Part shown: in pieces, positions 23,101-38,100 of the stretch
How the letters are laid out: every line of letters begins with the position of its first letter
How positions within the stretch are numbered: position 1 is the first letter of the stretch
NCBI GenBank assembly: GCA_028023455.1
Contig: JAQFVV010012511.1
Location: forward strand, 3,410,165-3,474,164
Reading direction: 5' to 3'
Origin: Epiperipatus broadwayi
Taxonomy: Eukaryota > Onychophora > Udeonychophora > Euonychophora > Peripatidae
Length of the DNA: 64,000 nt
Made by a program: the position numbers and the translations under genes
Notes under the pieces: model-generated
The model's database searches: none
The model's input: only the letters and a program-made list of their open reading frames with translations
What the model was told of the DNA's origin: nothing

Positions 23101-26100
23101 AGTTGTACAAATGTAAGTCAGGCAAATGTAACAAATTTCATTTACCAATAATTTGTGTGATATCATTCATACTTATACATATCTATACTTAATCTAATTA
23201 GAGATATTTGTAGGCAAAATTGGATCAAAGAAAACACATTGTATTTTAATAATTACTAATCTAACAAACCAAATGCATGCTCATAACTATTTTTGCCCAT
23301 TGCAATATTAAATTAAATATTCCAACTTTCTAAATATGTCAGATACATATAATTCAGATTAAAATTATCTCATGGATGAGGCTAAATTCTGAAAAGATCA
23401 CAATATTTTTGAGTAATATTTTGTTTTACAATTTCTGGAATAATGAAATATATTTTTAATGGATACTTGATATATGTAGCTTTTAGGGTTATGTTATAAA
23501 TACAAATAAATATACCATAACTAAGTTTATAATAATTAAATATTATTTTAACAACACATTACCAATTTAATTAAATTTAAAATTTTATTAGCAGCAACAA
23601 TTTGACATACTATTTGTATTAAGGACTTATAGACATGGCAGCACATGCCTGCACACATTAGCTGTAATATGTGTAAACATCAATAAGGAGAGCAAATACA
23701 TTATAACATGAGACCCTGAGAGTAGTCAAAATTCAAGGACAAAATTTCACCATTAAATATAAGTACAAGTTTCCTTATTTTTTAAAATTTTAATTATGAG
23801 TTTTTCATTATCAATCTTTTGGTACATTATCCAAAATATTTTTGCAGAACATCTAATAATCCATGTCATAGGTTTCCAACTTATAAAATAATGTGTATGA
23901 AAAGTATAATTAATGTATGGTAAGTTTATGTATAGAGTTATTAATCTTTGCAATTCAACATCAATATATTTTACAATGAGTTGATATCAATGAGAAAAGT
24001 CATTTTATAAATCTAGAGTTGATTACAATTATTCTATCTGACAGAGTTTTGATATTATTTATTTAGTTGATTACAATATTTTATATATGATAAATTGGAG
24101 TAATATCATGTACGTATCAGTAAACTCTCTGATGATTGGATAGACATTCTTTTCATTATTTCTGAATTCAGGGACATAAATATATATTATAGAAATATGC
24201 AAACATTATTTTTCAAACTTTTTTTTTTTGGTCAATTATTAGTCATAGTCCTGTCATAATATTTCCCCCATAAGTAGTTTTTTTTTTTAGCATTTTTAAT
24301 TTATTAAATCACATATTATCTTTTTTTTATTTTTCATTATTCAAAATTATAGAAGCTTTAGAAAATATTTAATTTCTTTTCTCAAACAGTGACTTCATTT
24401 TATTTTAATTTTCTATTAAGAATCTTAATTTAAATGAAAGAAATATGCAATTTGTCTTCTTAATATTTTCAGAGATAGAGATTTGTGTAAGATGTGATAT
24501 GTTGGACTATTTCCATCATCTATGAGTGAATGTTGAATGTATAGAAAATTTTAAATTTTATTTAAACTTTCCAAATACAAACAACTTGTTAGTAATAACG
24601 CACAAATAGATAACACAAGTTAATAATTACACAATGTTTCGAGTAGTATTATTCTCCACTCTTCGTCAGGGATTGCTGACCTATATGTGTTATTACTAAC
24701 AAGTTGTTTGTATTTGGAAAGTTTAAATAAAGTTTAAAATTTTCTATACATTCAACATTCAGTCATAGATGATGGAAATAGTCCAACATATCACATCTAA
24801 TAATATACCATCATCACAAACCTTCAGACAAATAGAGATTTGTTGTAGTTTACATTGAAATATAGTTATCATACAAAACAACCCTTTAAGTATTAAATAG
24901 AAAAAATGATACAAAATTAAAAGTGTAAATATAAAAATATACATAAATTAATTGCTACAACTTTTTTTTGAAACTTTAAATTGAACTTTGTTTTACTCAT
25001 TTATTATTTTTATTTTTAAATCCATGTTTAATAATGTATTGAGTTATGATGTGTTATCAGCAGTAGAATGGACAGTTATCAAATGAGCATCAGTCTTGTT
25101 ATAGTTCCCCAACTCCTTACATTCCTGTTGTTATGCTTAGTAGGTATTGCAGTATTGCGTCAGATCATTTATTCGTGGCATATAGCATAAATTTTTATTT
25201 TATTACAATTGTGTATACTCTTTTTTGTATTTATTGCTTATTATTTTGTATTGGTATAGTATTACTTTTATAAAATTTTGACCCCACAAATGAAGACAAA
25301 AAAATTCAAACAGCAAAATATTTTAAATTTCTTTCTAAGAGGAGGCAAGGACAATTTTCAAGTAAAAAGTTGTGATAATATTGAAAGTATGCCAAGCACT
25401 AGTTCTTCAAGTTTAGAAGAAACAAAGAAATATGTTGATACTTAAGAATTTGCAGTACAAACCAATAAGAAAAAAGCAAATGTCGTTAGGCATTATGATA
25501 AGAAGTATTTAAAATTTGGTTTCATTATTGCTCCTTGCAGTGAACTACTGATACAACCTTTGTATGTAGTATGTTCTGAAATTCTGTCAGATGATACTAT
25601 AAAACCTTACAAACTTGCTCATCATTTGCATTCTAAACATGGAGATTTTATTTATAAGTTATTGGACTTTTTTGGAAGATTATGTGATCAGATGAAAATT
25701 CAGAAAAATCAAATGAGTATGCTGATGACTAGTGACAAGTCACTGTTTCAAGCAACTCATGTAGTTGCTATTTGATTAGTTAAAATAAAAAAAAAAACAT
25801 GTTTACTCTTAGAGTGAAATTAGTAAAGCCTTGCATCTTGGATATTGTCCAAGAAATTTTGGGGTTCTCAAGCCACTAAAAAACTAGAGTCTGTACTGCT
25901 TTCAGACATCACTATTAAGAGGAGAATTGTTGATATAGCCACTGATATTGAAAAACAAGTTGTGGAAGGTATAAAGAAATCAAAGTATTTTGCTTTTCAA
26001 TTTAATGAATCAACTGATGTGAGTAACTATGCTATCCTACTTTGAATACCAAACTCTCAATATAGTAATGCCACCAAGTGCAAGTCTTTATAATCAGTGG

Positions 26101-29100
26101 ATGCAAGAAGGTTTGTCATGAAATCACTTTTAGTGCTACTCAGGCAACATCCCCAGACTAGTTTCTAGCTTGTGGTTTTCATTAGTGAGGAGCCTTAGAT
26201 TTGAGAGCATTGCACCTAGATATCAGGATCTAATGCAATCCTCCAGAAGCTACCTTTTACCTATTTTGTTAACTATAAAGCTAGAAGCCCAAGATGAAAA
26301 CACCATAATGTTTCCAGCCCAAGCTCATTCACTTATATTAGTCATATAGATCTGACCCAGTTCAGCATCTATACATTTTGAGTCTGTATCTGATTTCAGA
26401 CACCACTATTAAGAGGAGAATTGTTGATATAGCCACTGATATTGAAGAACAAGTTGTGGATGTATAAAGAAATCAAAATATTTTGCTTTTCAACTTAATG
26501 AATCAACTGATGTGTGTAACAATGCTATCCTACTTTGAGTACCAAATTCTCCATATAATAGTGCCACCAAGTGGAAGTCTTCATAATCAGTGGATGCAGG
26601 AAGGTTTGTCATAAAAACACTATCTAGTACTGCTCATCCAACATCCCCAGACTAGTTTCTAGCTTGTGGTTTTCATTAGTGAGAAGCCTTGGATTTGAGA
26701 GCATTGCACCTAGATCTCAGAATCTAAGGCAATCCTCCAGAAGCTACCTTTTACCTATTTGGTTAACTATAAAGCTAGACGTCCAAGATGAAAACACCAT
26801 AATGTTTCCAACCCAAGCTCATTCACTTGTATAGTTATATAAATCTGAACTGAGTTCAGCATCTGTACATTTTGATGTCTTTGGTTTTTCAAAAATGGCA
26901 GTCATCGTTATCCTATGGGCAGGATAGGTATAAAACCATATGAAAGCATATGAACGGGTGATTAGGTGATGTTTTGATGGTTTTATTGTACTTGGCTTTG
27001 TGAGATATATGAAGATAAAGACTTAAAGGAAGAATTTCTTTGTTGCCTTGATTTTCCTGCATGAACTACTAGTTCAGAAATATTTTGATGTTATTGATGA
27101 GTATATATGGATGACTGGATATTGCTTAGATCTAGTTATGAAAATAAAGAAAGTCACGTACCCAGAAGTTTTGTTAATCCACTGCATTATCCACTAGGAA
27201 CATCTAGCTGTAAAATAGCTGTCTTCTGAACTAAATACTGTGATAAATGATGCTGTTGAAATCATTAATGAAACTTGTAGTCAAGTTACAAACTTCAGAT
27301 TATTCACAATATTGTGTGAGAGCATGGAATCACAATAAGGTGATTATTGAGAGAAAAAGTTTTTGCATGTCTTTTTGAACTTAAACAATAAGTAAAGCAT
27401 CTTCTGTGAGAGCCACAATGTGACCTAATAAAATCTTTGTTAAATGATGAATAAGTGGGTAAACTTGCATACTTGGTAAATATATTTAGACAATACTTCT
27501 TTTTAAGGACCATGTATAAATATTTTTACACTTAGAAATAAAATAAATGCATTCAGAAAGAAGTTGCCTTTTTATGATAGTCGCCATATATGAAAAAAAT
27601 ATAGATATGTTTCCACTTTTAGAAGAATTTTTGATTGCTGGTAATGTCAACCAGAAAATCATATTTGACATAATGTCAGCATTTAAGGGAGTCATCTGAA
27701 AACTTTAATAATTATTTTCCAGAAAATGCTGATTCTCATAAAGTGGAAGATGTAAAATCATAAACATTTGAACGTCATGAAAAAGAAAAGCTGACCCAAT
27801 TGTTATCTGATGACACTTTGGTATCCAGATATAAAATGCAATCATTATCTCCAATTATATCACTTGAAAAAGAATATCCAAATTTGAGTTATAAAGTAAT
27901 CAAATTATTGATAATTTTTTCAACTTTGTATTTATGTGAAAAAACATTTTTAGGAATATCAATAATAAAAAAATAAAGAAGTAGAATGGATGTGAAAGCA
28001 TCTCTTCACCTTTCTGAAACAATGCTACAGCCACATATATCAAATTTTGTAACAAAGAAACAGCATCACATATTACACTAATTAAAAATTGTAGTTTTAG
28101 AACAATAATCTTTAATAAACAAAATATTATCTAATGGTTTTTATTTCCATCTTAAGGTTGTAGTATTTATTAAATGTGGTTTAATATGATGAATTTTTTG
28201 CCCTAATTGCTTTGGTTTTTAGCCTAAAAAAACTGATTACAATTTTTTTAAAAAATTAGAATTTAAACGAATCATATATGTATACAATAATCTCAGTTTT
28301 AACCTAAGTCAACATAAAATATAGAAAAGAAAAATAGAGGAAGTTTGAGACAATATTTGATTCCATTATCTGTGATATTTCCTGAAATTGGGGTAAATTA
28401 GCATTTTATCCTTGCATATTTTAACAATATAATAATGTAAGCAATGGATGTGCATTATATTTGAACTGCTCCCTGTAGCAGTGCAACCATGCACGATTCA
28501 AGAGTGAGTGATCGTTATGCAAAAGAAAGCTACATCATTACAATACACAGTAACCAATGTTTTGTTATGACCAGTTGCGACAATTGCACGTTACCCATGT
28601 TTATTAAGCAGTTTAATTCTAAGAAAATTTATCTTTGGCCTTTTGTCGATTTGTGAAATATTCTAATTTTTGTCGATCCACAGGTGTGAAGAAATTTGCT
28701 ACTAGTTAAAAGTCTTAAATGTATGAATTATATTTTTCTTCACATGATTACTTTAGTAGTAATCTTTATATAAAGATGTATTCAAAGTCAACTAAAATTA
28801 AGTTTATATCTAACAAACATAAATCTATTTTTAATTGCTTTTTTATTTATTTGTTTTTATAATGGTTTATATTTTTTACAGAGCATTTAATACTGTAGTT
28901 GATATTAAGCTGAAACAGTGGGCTGATAAGATGTTGCCCAAGAAGTGTGTTGAGGTAATTTATTTATTTTAAAAATGTGTATATATATATATAATAAATA
29001 TAAGTAATAACAAAAGTAAAAAAAACTCTGAGGAAGATTATTGAATTATCAAAAATTATCAGCTTACATGTGAAAATTGCCCCTTCAAAGTGATTATTGT

Positions 29101-32100
29101 TATTATTTATATTTAATTAATATAACTTATACAAAAAAGATAGAGGAAAATGATGGATTGTCTTATTATACTTATTTTACTTATAAAAATTAGTCTTATT
29201 GAGTTTCACTAAATTTGTTTATGAGTATTTTTTTTCCTCATATTTTTATCTAGGTTTTTTTTTTTGTCCTTTATATATACAGTAAAATTTTAAAATGTAT
29301 CTTCATTGTACCTTAATGAAGTAATGACCTTTTTTTTATTATTATGTGATGTAGCTCTAATCTGAGGTTATTATTAAATTTTTTAATCCTGAATATAAAT
29401 ATTCATTTGAATTGTAATTTAAAGTTGGCAAACTATGTTCATTTGTATTTCTAATTTAATTGTATTATTTATTGTTTTGATTATTGTATGTGCCATTTTG
29501 AGAGAATCTGATTTAATAAGGCAATCTATTTTGGTAATAAGATAAGAATATCATAAAAAATCCTCACTAATTTAATTGATAAGCTCTTTGGAAGGATGGT
29601 AAAATGGCTTTTATCTAACTGTAGACTATTAAAAGCCTTTTTTAAACATCTTTTTACTATTTAAAGTATTTATTGTATATTTGTTCTTTGTTGTAATCCT
29701 AATTTAAAAAATTGTATTGGTCATCTGCTTTTAATTTATATGCTTTTTAAAATACATTATACAATCAATTTATTTATTTTTATTATTATTAATTTGATCA
29801 AAAAAGTATAAAATTGGTTTTTCATTGTATTTTTACAAGTCATATCAAGACACTCTATGGAACATAGGAGAGAAAATTATGATGAGAACATTTGCAAAAA
29901 AAAAAAAAAAAGTTCATAAATTAGTAAATTTTCAAATAATTTTTAAATTAGAAATCATATTCTCATAATTTTCTTGGTACTAAAGCATTTAACATATATG
30001 CCATAAACTTGATTTGCAAATGGAATTTGATTTTTTTAATCCTGCTAACCATTATCTGCTAAAAGATTAGATAATATATACATCTGCTCTATTAGTTAAC
30101 TGTAAAAAAATAGTTTTTTTTTTTTTTTAATAATTTACATTAATAAGAACTTTATGAATTTTTCACTAGCCATTTTCTTATTCATTAGAAAAATGGAGTA
30201 GTATTGAAATTTTTATATCAGCATAAAAATTTGTATTTGTGGATGTTTTATTTTAAGCTATAGGTATAATGCACTGTCTAATGATAATGTCATCATATTT
30301 AATTTATTACAATGTATATTAGTTTTTATGGAAGTTTCAATTAATATTAGCTTTCTGTGAATTTTTCATTTGTTTAACAAGTTATTATTTGGCAAATTGC
30401 TATACTCTTTTCAATTTTTTTTTTTTTTTTTTTGCGTTTTTTTCTTCTAATTTCTTCTAAAAACAAATAAACTTCATATAACTCCAGTTTATATTTAGCA
30501 ACTGCATTATGTACTGTAATATATATACTCATCATCCTATGGTAGAAGCATCTATTGTACAGGTGAGCAGTTAACCAAATCCTCACAGATCTTCATTTAT
30601 TACTCATGCTTACAATCTCTAGAGTAGATAAAAGAATGGGTTTGTGTATATTCATTGGCTTATATAGCTATACAAGTAAGTTGTCTTGAATATAAAATCT
30701 TTAGATGCCAGAAATTTTAAGTTATTAATTTGAAAAGTATAAAAGAAATAGAGATGTCTTCTAGTTGCTTATGTATAATTTATTGTTTCCTCCTGATGAA
30801 AACCAAAAAGCCAAAAATTAATTTGAAGATTTAATTGATATTTAGCAGGTGTTTATTGATTGATTGCTTACTCATGCTTTCAGTAGGATAGATTGGATAT
30901 TACTATTTTTAATGTATCTGTAATATTTAACATCTTCAAAACATTATTTTGTAAAAATATCACAATTATTGGATTTGTAAAATAAAAAGCAGTAAAAGTC
31001 TTATTTTAAAATTTTTATGTAATGATATATATATATATCCAATTTTTAATATGAAAAGATGTAAGAAAAATCAAATTTATATTTGATAGCACTGAGCTCG
31101 CTTTTGGCAGATTCTTACCAGAATCATAGTGCAGAAATCTGCTGAAAGCTAGCTTAGTGCTATTAAATATAAATTTGTTTTTTCTTATACCTTTTCATAT
31201 TAACGTGCATAACTCAAGTTTTTGAGTATTACATAGCTATATGAAAAGAGCTTAACATTTGATATTTACATATCCAATTTTTATTTTTTTTACATATTTC
31301 AGTATTTTTAGAAGACTTGCAAATGATTTTATTGACCATTTAACCTTTATTCACACACACAGTGAACTACTATTAAAGAATTATTGATTTATTATTTTAA
31401 GGATTGATAAAAATTCTTTCTTATTTGTTTTAGCTTTTTAAAATTTTATTTTTAATTTCAATTCTCTTTTTCAATGTCATTAATATATAAAGCTTTAAAA
31501 TAATTTATTTTAATTACATACATTTATGATTATTTTAGGTTGGTTGGGAAACATTAAAGGAAGAATTTATGAAATTGGTTGAGAAAGACAAACAAAGTAA
31601 AGATCATGATGATATATTTGACAATCTTAAAACTTCAGTTTTGGAAGAAAGTATTAAGAGACATCAGTGGGAAAGCAAAGCAGCAGATAGTCTTGTAAGT
31701 ATACAGCCTAATAATAAATTCATTAATTTGCTAAAATAATTTGAGTGTCTATATATATATGCACACACATACATAATATGTTAACATTAATTTACTTACA
31801 CTTTTATAAGATATTTATTTTATATTTAAAGTGATGCTAATATCTTCACACTCTCATTTCCAAATACTTAAGATTTGCCCATACTTAAACGTTTCGGTTG
31901 AAAGAATAGATGGATTAATTCTATCTTTTCACAAAGACTTTATCTTGTGTTTGGAAAAATGAGAGTATTCATTTATAGATAAATCCACAAAGTGCATGTG
32001 CATTAGCTTAATGCTGATCATTATTATACCTTTTATATAAATTTTAGAAATTTATATTGCTGTATAAAAGATTATAAATTTACATAAATTTCTTTAGAGA

Positions 32101-35100
32101 GTATAAGTAAATTAACTTTCATATATAATGAAATATATATAAATAATTTTCTAGTAAAGTTTTTAAGACCATAACAAGATCAATATTAGCAATTGAACTC
32201 ATTTAGTTTGTAAACTACAAAAGATTGGAATATATATCTAATGATTTTCAACAGCTAGTTGTTACATATTTTACCTTAAAAAGGAAATATTTTGTTGAAA
32301 GAGTTATAATGAAATAGAATGGATAAATATTCTAACTAAAATATGGGATTTTCAATTGAAATTAATAAACAGTTTTATATAAATTATAGAAGTACATTTT
32401 TTCTATTATTCCTTCTTTTTCAGCTTGCTTTTCAATAGTTTTGAATGTGGTATTGTATAATTGGAAAATATGCGACCTATTTTTAATTTGACAGACTAAT
32501 TTATATACAAAGATTTGATAAAATAACCAAGAATACTTGTTATATTAACTTATATTTTTGATATACAATACAGAAATGAAAATCATTGCTAATATTTTTT
32601 TTAACAGATAAAACTCCTAAAAACACCAGATAGATCATTAGGAGTATGTGATAGCCTGGTTAATAATAATGACACTGTTTTATTGTTTAAATGAAATACA
32701 TTGAATCTTTTTAGAACTTCAGGGATAGCAGATGATATGAAGAACAGTAATCAAAAACACAGTACCATACTGGTAATTAACATGGATCTGAATACTCTAG
32801 TGTCTACCAGAAAAATCCATATTTAATTTCATATGAGAATATCTTTGTCTTAATGACTATTTTGAAGCCACAAACTTTTGATGTCAGTGCTACAATATGG
32901 AAATTGTGTGACATGAGTATAACAACTAGACAGTGGGAAATTGATTGCATGTCATATGTTTTTTTTTCTTGTTTGCCTTTTCACTAAATATAAAATATGA
33001 CAATAGGATTATGAACAGCCATAACAATATATTTAAAAACTAGTCACTTCTCTGCATCATCTTTCCATAGCAGAAGCATTGTCATAGTCAACACTATTAT
33101 TTTTCAAGATAATAATTCTTTCATCCGTACAATTCTCTCATCAGATATTGACATGATGAACATAAAATGAAATTACTTATTTTCCATTGTCTCCCCATCA
33201 TCCTATTGTCTCAGAAAAATTAAACTTTTTTTATGAGGAATGACCTAATATTATTTTATATGCCATTCATATATTACATAATTCCACCCTACATAGCATA
33301 TAATCAGCTCTTAATAGATAAAGTGATCTTAACTGTTACAACATGAAGTTTAATCTTGGTTTTTTATATATTTCCAAGACAAAGTGAAATTTAAATCAGC
33401 TTTCTCAAGAATCAACCAATTGATATAACTTGCACATCACATCAGTAAAATCAATTTCACCAATAGATGTGGACCCTGCAATGAAATTGTCATATGCAAA
33501 TAAAATTAATTCAGGTAAAAGCCTGAAATCTGGGCACGGCCGCTTGGGGTATTGTTTACGTGTCAAAACACATAAAAATGCCGTTTTGGCGGCCGCAGCC
33601 TTACAGGCTAATACATTTACATATTGTATTAACCCATTGAGATAGGCCGCTTTACATGACATTGCACAAAAACATTACGGCCTGTTTTGTGCTTCGAAGC
33701 TATTTACGAGTATTCATTCTATTCATAGCTGATTACCGTATCGCTTGAGAGTGTTGAAATTTCAAGGCGGTACAACTTTTTCAAATCTCCGTAACAGAGT
33801 AATGTCATTTCGATTTAAAAAATGTTGTTAATTATTAATAATTGTCATATGGTCCCCACCCTTCCCGAAAAAAAGGTTAATATGTAAAAAATTGGCAAAG
33901 TGTATGTTCGAACACGCTTCGATAAAGCTCACGCGCTAAGTCACGTGTCAGCGTGGGGAAAATATTCGAGACCACTAAAAGGTCTGAGACGAACATGCAA
34001 TTTTGAAACTTTTCTTCAGAATTGCTGAGTACCGAAAGTGTGTGAGATTGTGTTTTTTTTTTTTTTGTTAGGCACACGTAATGTTCACTTTTTATTACAG
34101 CAATAAAATCGAATAAATAATTGTAAAAAGTCCAAAGTTTGTGTCCTTTTTTGTTGTTTTTTTATTTCATTAGAAATTGACAAGTATTTGGATTCAATTT
34201 TTTGCAGCGGGATTAAAATAAATGACGACTTTGGTTGACTTTTTGTTAAGAATAACAAATTATGAAATACCCGCCCCCACACCACCCCCAAAAGCAGTTT
34301 ATTGTAGAAGGCTAAAAAAAATATATAAAAAAAGGTAATTCGAATGAAATAGAAATCAAAGTAAAAAGTGAGAAAAAGTTGTTTCAAAAAAAAGAAAAAA
34401 AGGTAAATTCTTGACTTTTTGGTTACAATTCTTTTTCCGAGTGTGGGTGGGGGTGGGTGTTTGAAAACAATTTTTTAATCGGCAAAAACACAAAAGTAAA
34501 TTCTTATTTAATATTAAGAAAAACAATTACGTCAACCAAAAAGAAATCAAAATTCGAAACAAGTCCCAAAGGTGATTGTCTTTTTTCAGCGCTGTTAAAA
34601 TAATTGACTATTTTTGTTGCCTTTTTGTTAATAATAACAGTACGAATTCCCCACTTCCCCTGTTCAAAAAGCTGTTTCTTGTAGTAGCCAAAAAAAAAAA
34701 AAGGCTAATTCAAACATAATCTAAATCAAAGTGAAAACAAGTTGTGTTTTAAAAAAAAGTAAAATTAATAATAATAAGAACCATTTAGTCAAGCCAAAAA
34801 AAATAAATAAAAGAAAGGTAGAATTAAGTTCTAAACAAGTCGCAAATAATTGTATTCTATTTTTTCGGTGGTGGGATTCAAACAAATTTTTTTGACATCC
34901 AAAGTTTTAAAATGATAAAAAGAAAAAATACAATTAGCAAAATTTGTTGAAAAAATATCAGGTTCCAAAAAACCCACAAAAAGTAACGAAAATGAATATC
35001 AAAATTTGTTTAATAATAAAGAAATCATGTTCTAAATGAAATAAAAATTATTCGTTTAATCAATATTAGAAAAAAAAAACCTTGTTGTATAAAAGAAGAA

Positions 35101-38100
35101 AAAGTTGCGGCAGCCCGGTAACGTTATATTTCATTGATTTTGTCTAGCATCAACTCTCCAAGCAGCTTTGCCCGGATTTTTTTACCTTAATTCATTTATG
35201 GTAAATGATGTAAGCATGTCAAAAAATTAGATGCATAATGCTATGATGAAGTAAATAAGGACAACTGCATTCTTTGAAGAAAAGTAATAACAGTTTCACA
35301 GGTTTAGTCAGCAAAAGTGATATTCCTTTAATAATGTTTGAACTGAACTGAATATGATGATAAAAAGAAAAAAAACTTATTTTGTTTTGAAAGTGGTTCA
35401 CATTTGATTTGATAATTTAAATGAATTAATAAATTTTGTTTAATCATTGATGGTAAATCCATCAAAAATTGTAGTTTTATTTGTATATTTTTATAATCAA
35501 GGCTTATTCAGAGAGCAGTAGCACTAGTTATTTTAGTTCTAATATGATGACCATTAATTGTGATATGGATTGTTAAGAGTTTGTGCATTATAATGACTTA
35601 CATTTCAAATTTAAAATATAAAGATATTACTGTTTTTAATATACAAAATATGTTTATATTTTTATCTTATTCAAGCTCTATAATTATTATAGGATATCTT
35701 TGATGTAGATGTATATACTATGCAAATAGTTAATATTTGTTGTATTTTGTAAAAATTGCATACAAGTTTGTGCACTCCAGAAAAACTAGAATTTATTTGA
35801 GAGATTGTTTTTAGATCTTGTACTGATAACTGAGCAATTTAATTAAAGCATTAACATAATGGCGAGCGACAATTCCAAGAAATATTTGCTGAATGCAAAT
35901 ATTTCTAGATAAGAGACCTTACCTTATTGGAGAATGTAATTAATTGTTGCAGTTATCAGAAAGCTATAAAAAGAGTATATAACAAGTACGTAAGGCCATT
36001 ATTCAGGTGCATCTCCAGTTGACTTTCCTGTTCAATTCTGGTAGGAGAGATCTGGCATCAGTGCTTCAGTTAATGTCCAGCGCTCAGTGGAAATGTAGTT
36101 CACAGGCATAGCTGAATAGGCCCACAGAGAGTGGGAGACCGTAGCCTGAGGAAACCATTTGGATAGCAGCTAAATGAAGAGTTGATTTTCTAGCGGTTTT
36201 CAAATGGAGTTACTGGTGGACTGTTGCAGAGATGGAAGCTGTAAGGAGCTTATAGTCAGTCGCAGTGCTACACTACGATGTGTTCGTGTACAGCTAAACT
36301 GGACCGGGGCCAAGGTGTGCGTAAATCTAGTCCATTGCGAACTGCTTTGTAACAGCCAGCCTGAATGTACATTGAGGGAATGAAACATTAGCGAACTGTA
36401 GAGATAGTGTTGTTACAAACTATTTCCTATTCTGATTACTTAAAATATTGTGAGCTTTTATTGTATATACTGTATTCATTTGCTGGCCGCCCAGTCATAC
36501 TTGCAGACATGTATTTTACTTAAATATATTTAAAATTTTGTGCAAGTTCTAAAATATATGATTTTTTTTGATTGATGAAATATATCTGAAATATAGATAT
36601 ATAAAATTATTATTGCATCAATATTTTTATTTTAGAATAGTTACTCTGATAAATTAATTTCAAAGAACAGAGATGGAATCATTATCTTATTTATTTTTTT
36701 GTATGTATTAAAAGTAATACAATCTTTCTTTTAAAGAGAATAATGCAATTCAATTGACAGTTATTTAAGCAATAAAAATGGGTATCACACAGTTATTTAC
36801 AAAATAGATATAGTAATATAAGATGTGTGGTCATTTCCTTGGAAATATAATAAGGCATTAAAGGTATTTTTGTTGTGATAAGAAATTGAATTCATGTAGA
36901 TATAACAAGTGTGTTGAGCAGTTTGGATCATTATTTATATAATTAATTTAGATTTATATTCATTTTATAAATTAAATATGAATTATTAGATAAGATATTA
37001 CAAATAACTTGTATAAGAATATTAAAACTTAATGGAGGTAAGTTTAAGTCCTTGTAATATTTAAGAAAATTTTTTTGTTTATATTTAACAAATTACTTAT
37101 ATACAAAAGGGCTGATTAATCCATATTTCAATGATCATTTATATTCATATTTATGTTGTTGTATTTACATAGCTAGAAATAAGATGGATAATAATCTGTT
37201 TCTGTTGATTTGAATTTATGTTTTTTGCATTAGAGAAATATGAAAAATAAATTACATCTCTCCTGTGGGCTCTTCCATCTTATCATTATTGAATTTTTGG
37301 GGTCTTTTTTAATGACAATTAAGAAATTGATATCATTTCTTAACATTTATCATAGAATTAAGCTTTTTATTCCTGAGGAATGACTATGTGATTTTCAAAA
37401 GTTATATAATTTCATTTTATGTCATATTTTACTATAGTTCAAAACAGGATTGTACTATTTAATTTAGAATCTTTATTCTTCATTGTGGTAGTTAATTTAT
37501 AGATGGGATGTTTATTTGTTTTATAATCTCCGAAGTAATTATTTGAAATTTAATAAAATTTAGTCTGAAATCTGTAAGCTACATGAATTATCCAGGAGAT
37601 CAAAAAAATTAGTGAGTATTATTGCTGATTGAATTTATTAGTGATATTGTATTTTTTTTTTTTTGATTGCTGTATGTTTTAATTATAAAATCAATAATAT
37701 TGAATTCATTTTATTTGTGAATTAACCATTGAAATATCTATGAAGTTATAATTACTACTTACAAACATATATCATAAGAGATAATCTTATATAATTATCA
37801 GTATGATTAATTTTTTCAAAATTTATGATCAAATCAGTCTTATAATCAAATACAATAATTTTATGAATGGATTGCTTGAATACAGATTGCCAGATGAGCA
37901 ATATTATCTACAAACAATAGTGCATTGAAATTAGTATGTAAAATAATAATGATGTCTAGTAAGATTTATATTTTTTGAATGAGTAATTTGTTGTAAATAG
38001 AAAAAAGAAATCGGATTGAGAAGCTGGGTCTTTGTGGAGGTTAATATAATGAAATTTTTATTTAAAGTTACTTATATTTTTCTAACAATTAAATGCATAG

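Noticed and set aside
31046-31203. Intronic microRNA precursor
   Set aside because: The hairpin is long and uniformly paired, and with its tail lies within a 14-bp direct repeat, so it is better explained as a mobile element.
32690-32830. Possible reverse transcriptase motif (SGIADDM text on + strand)
   Set aside because: Only one short match with no neighbouring RT motifs. Too weak to call.
34085-34387. 100-codon Phe-rich - strand frame
   Set aside because: Arises from A-tract repeats; low complexity and no domain.
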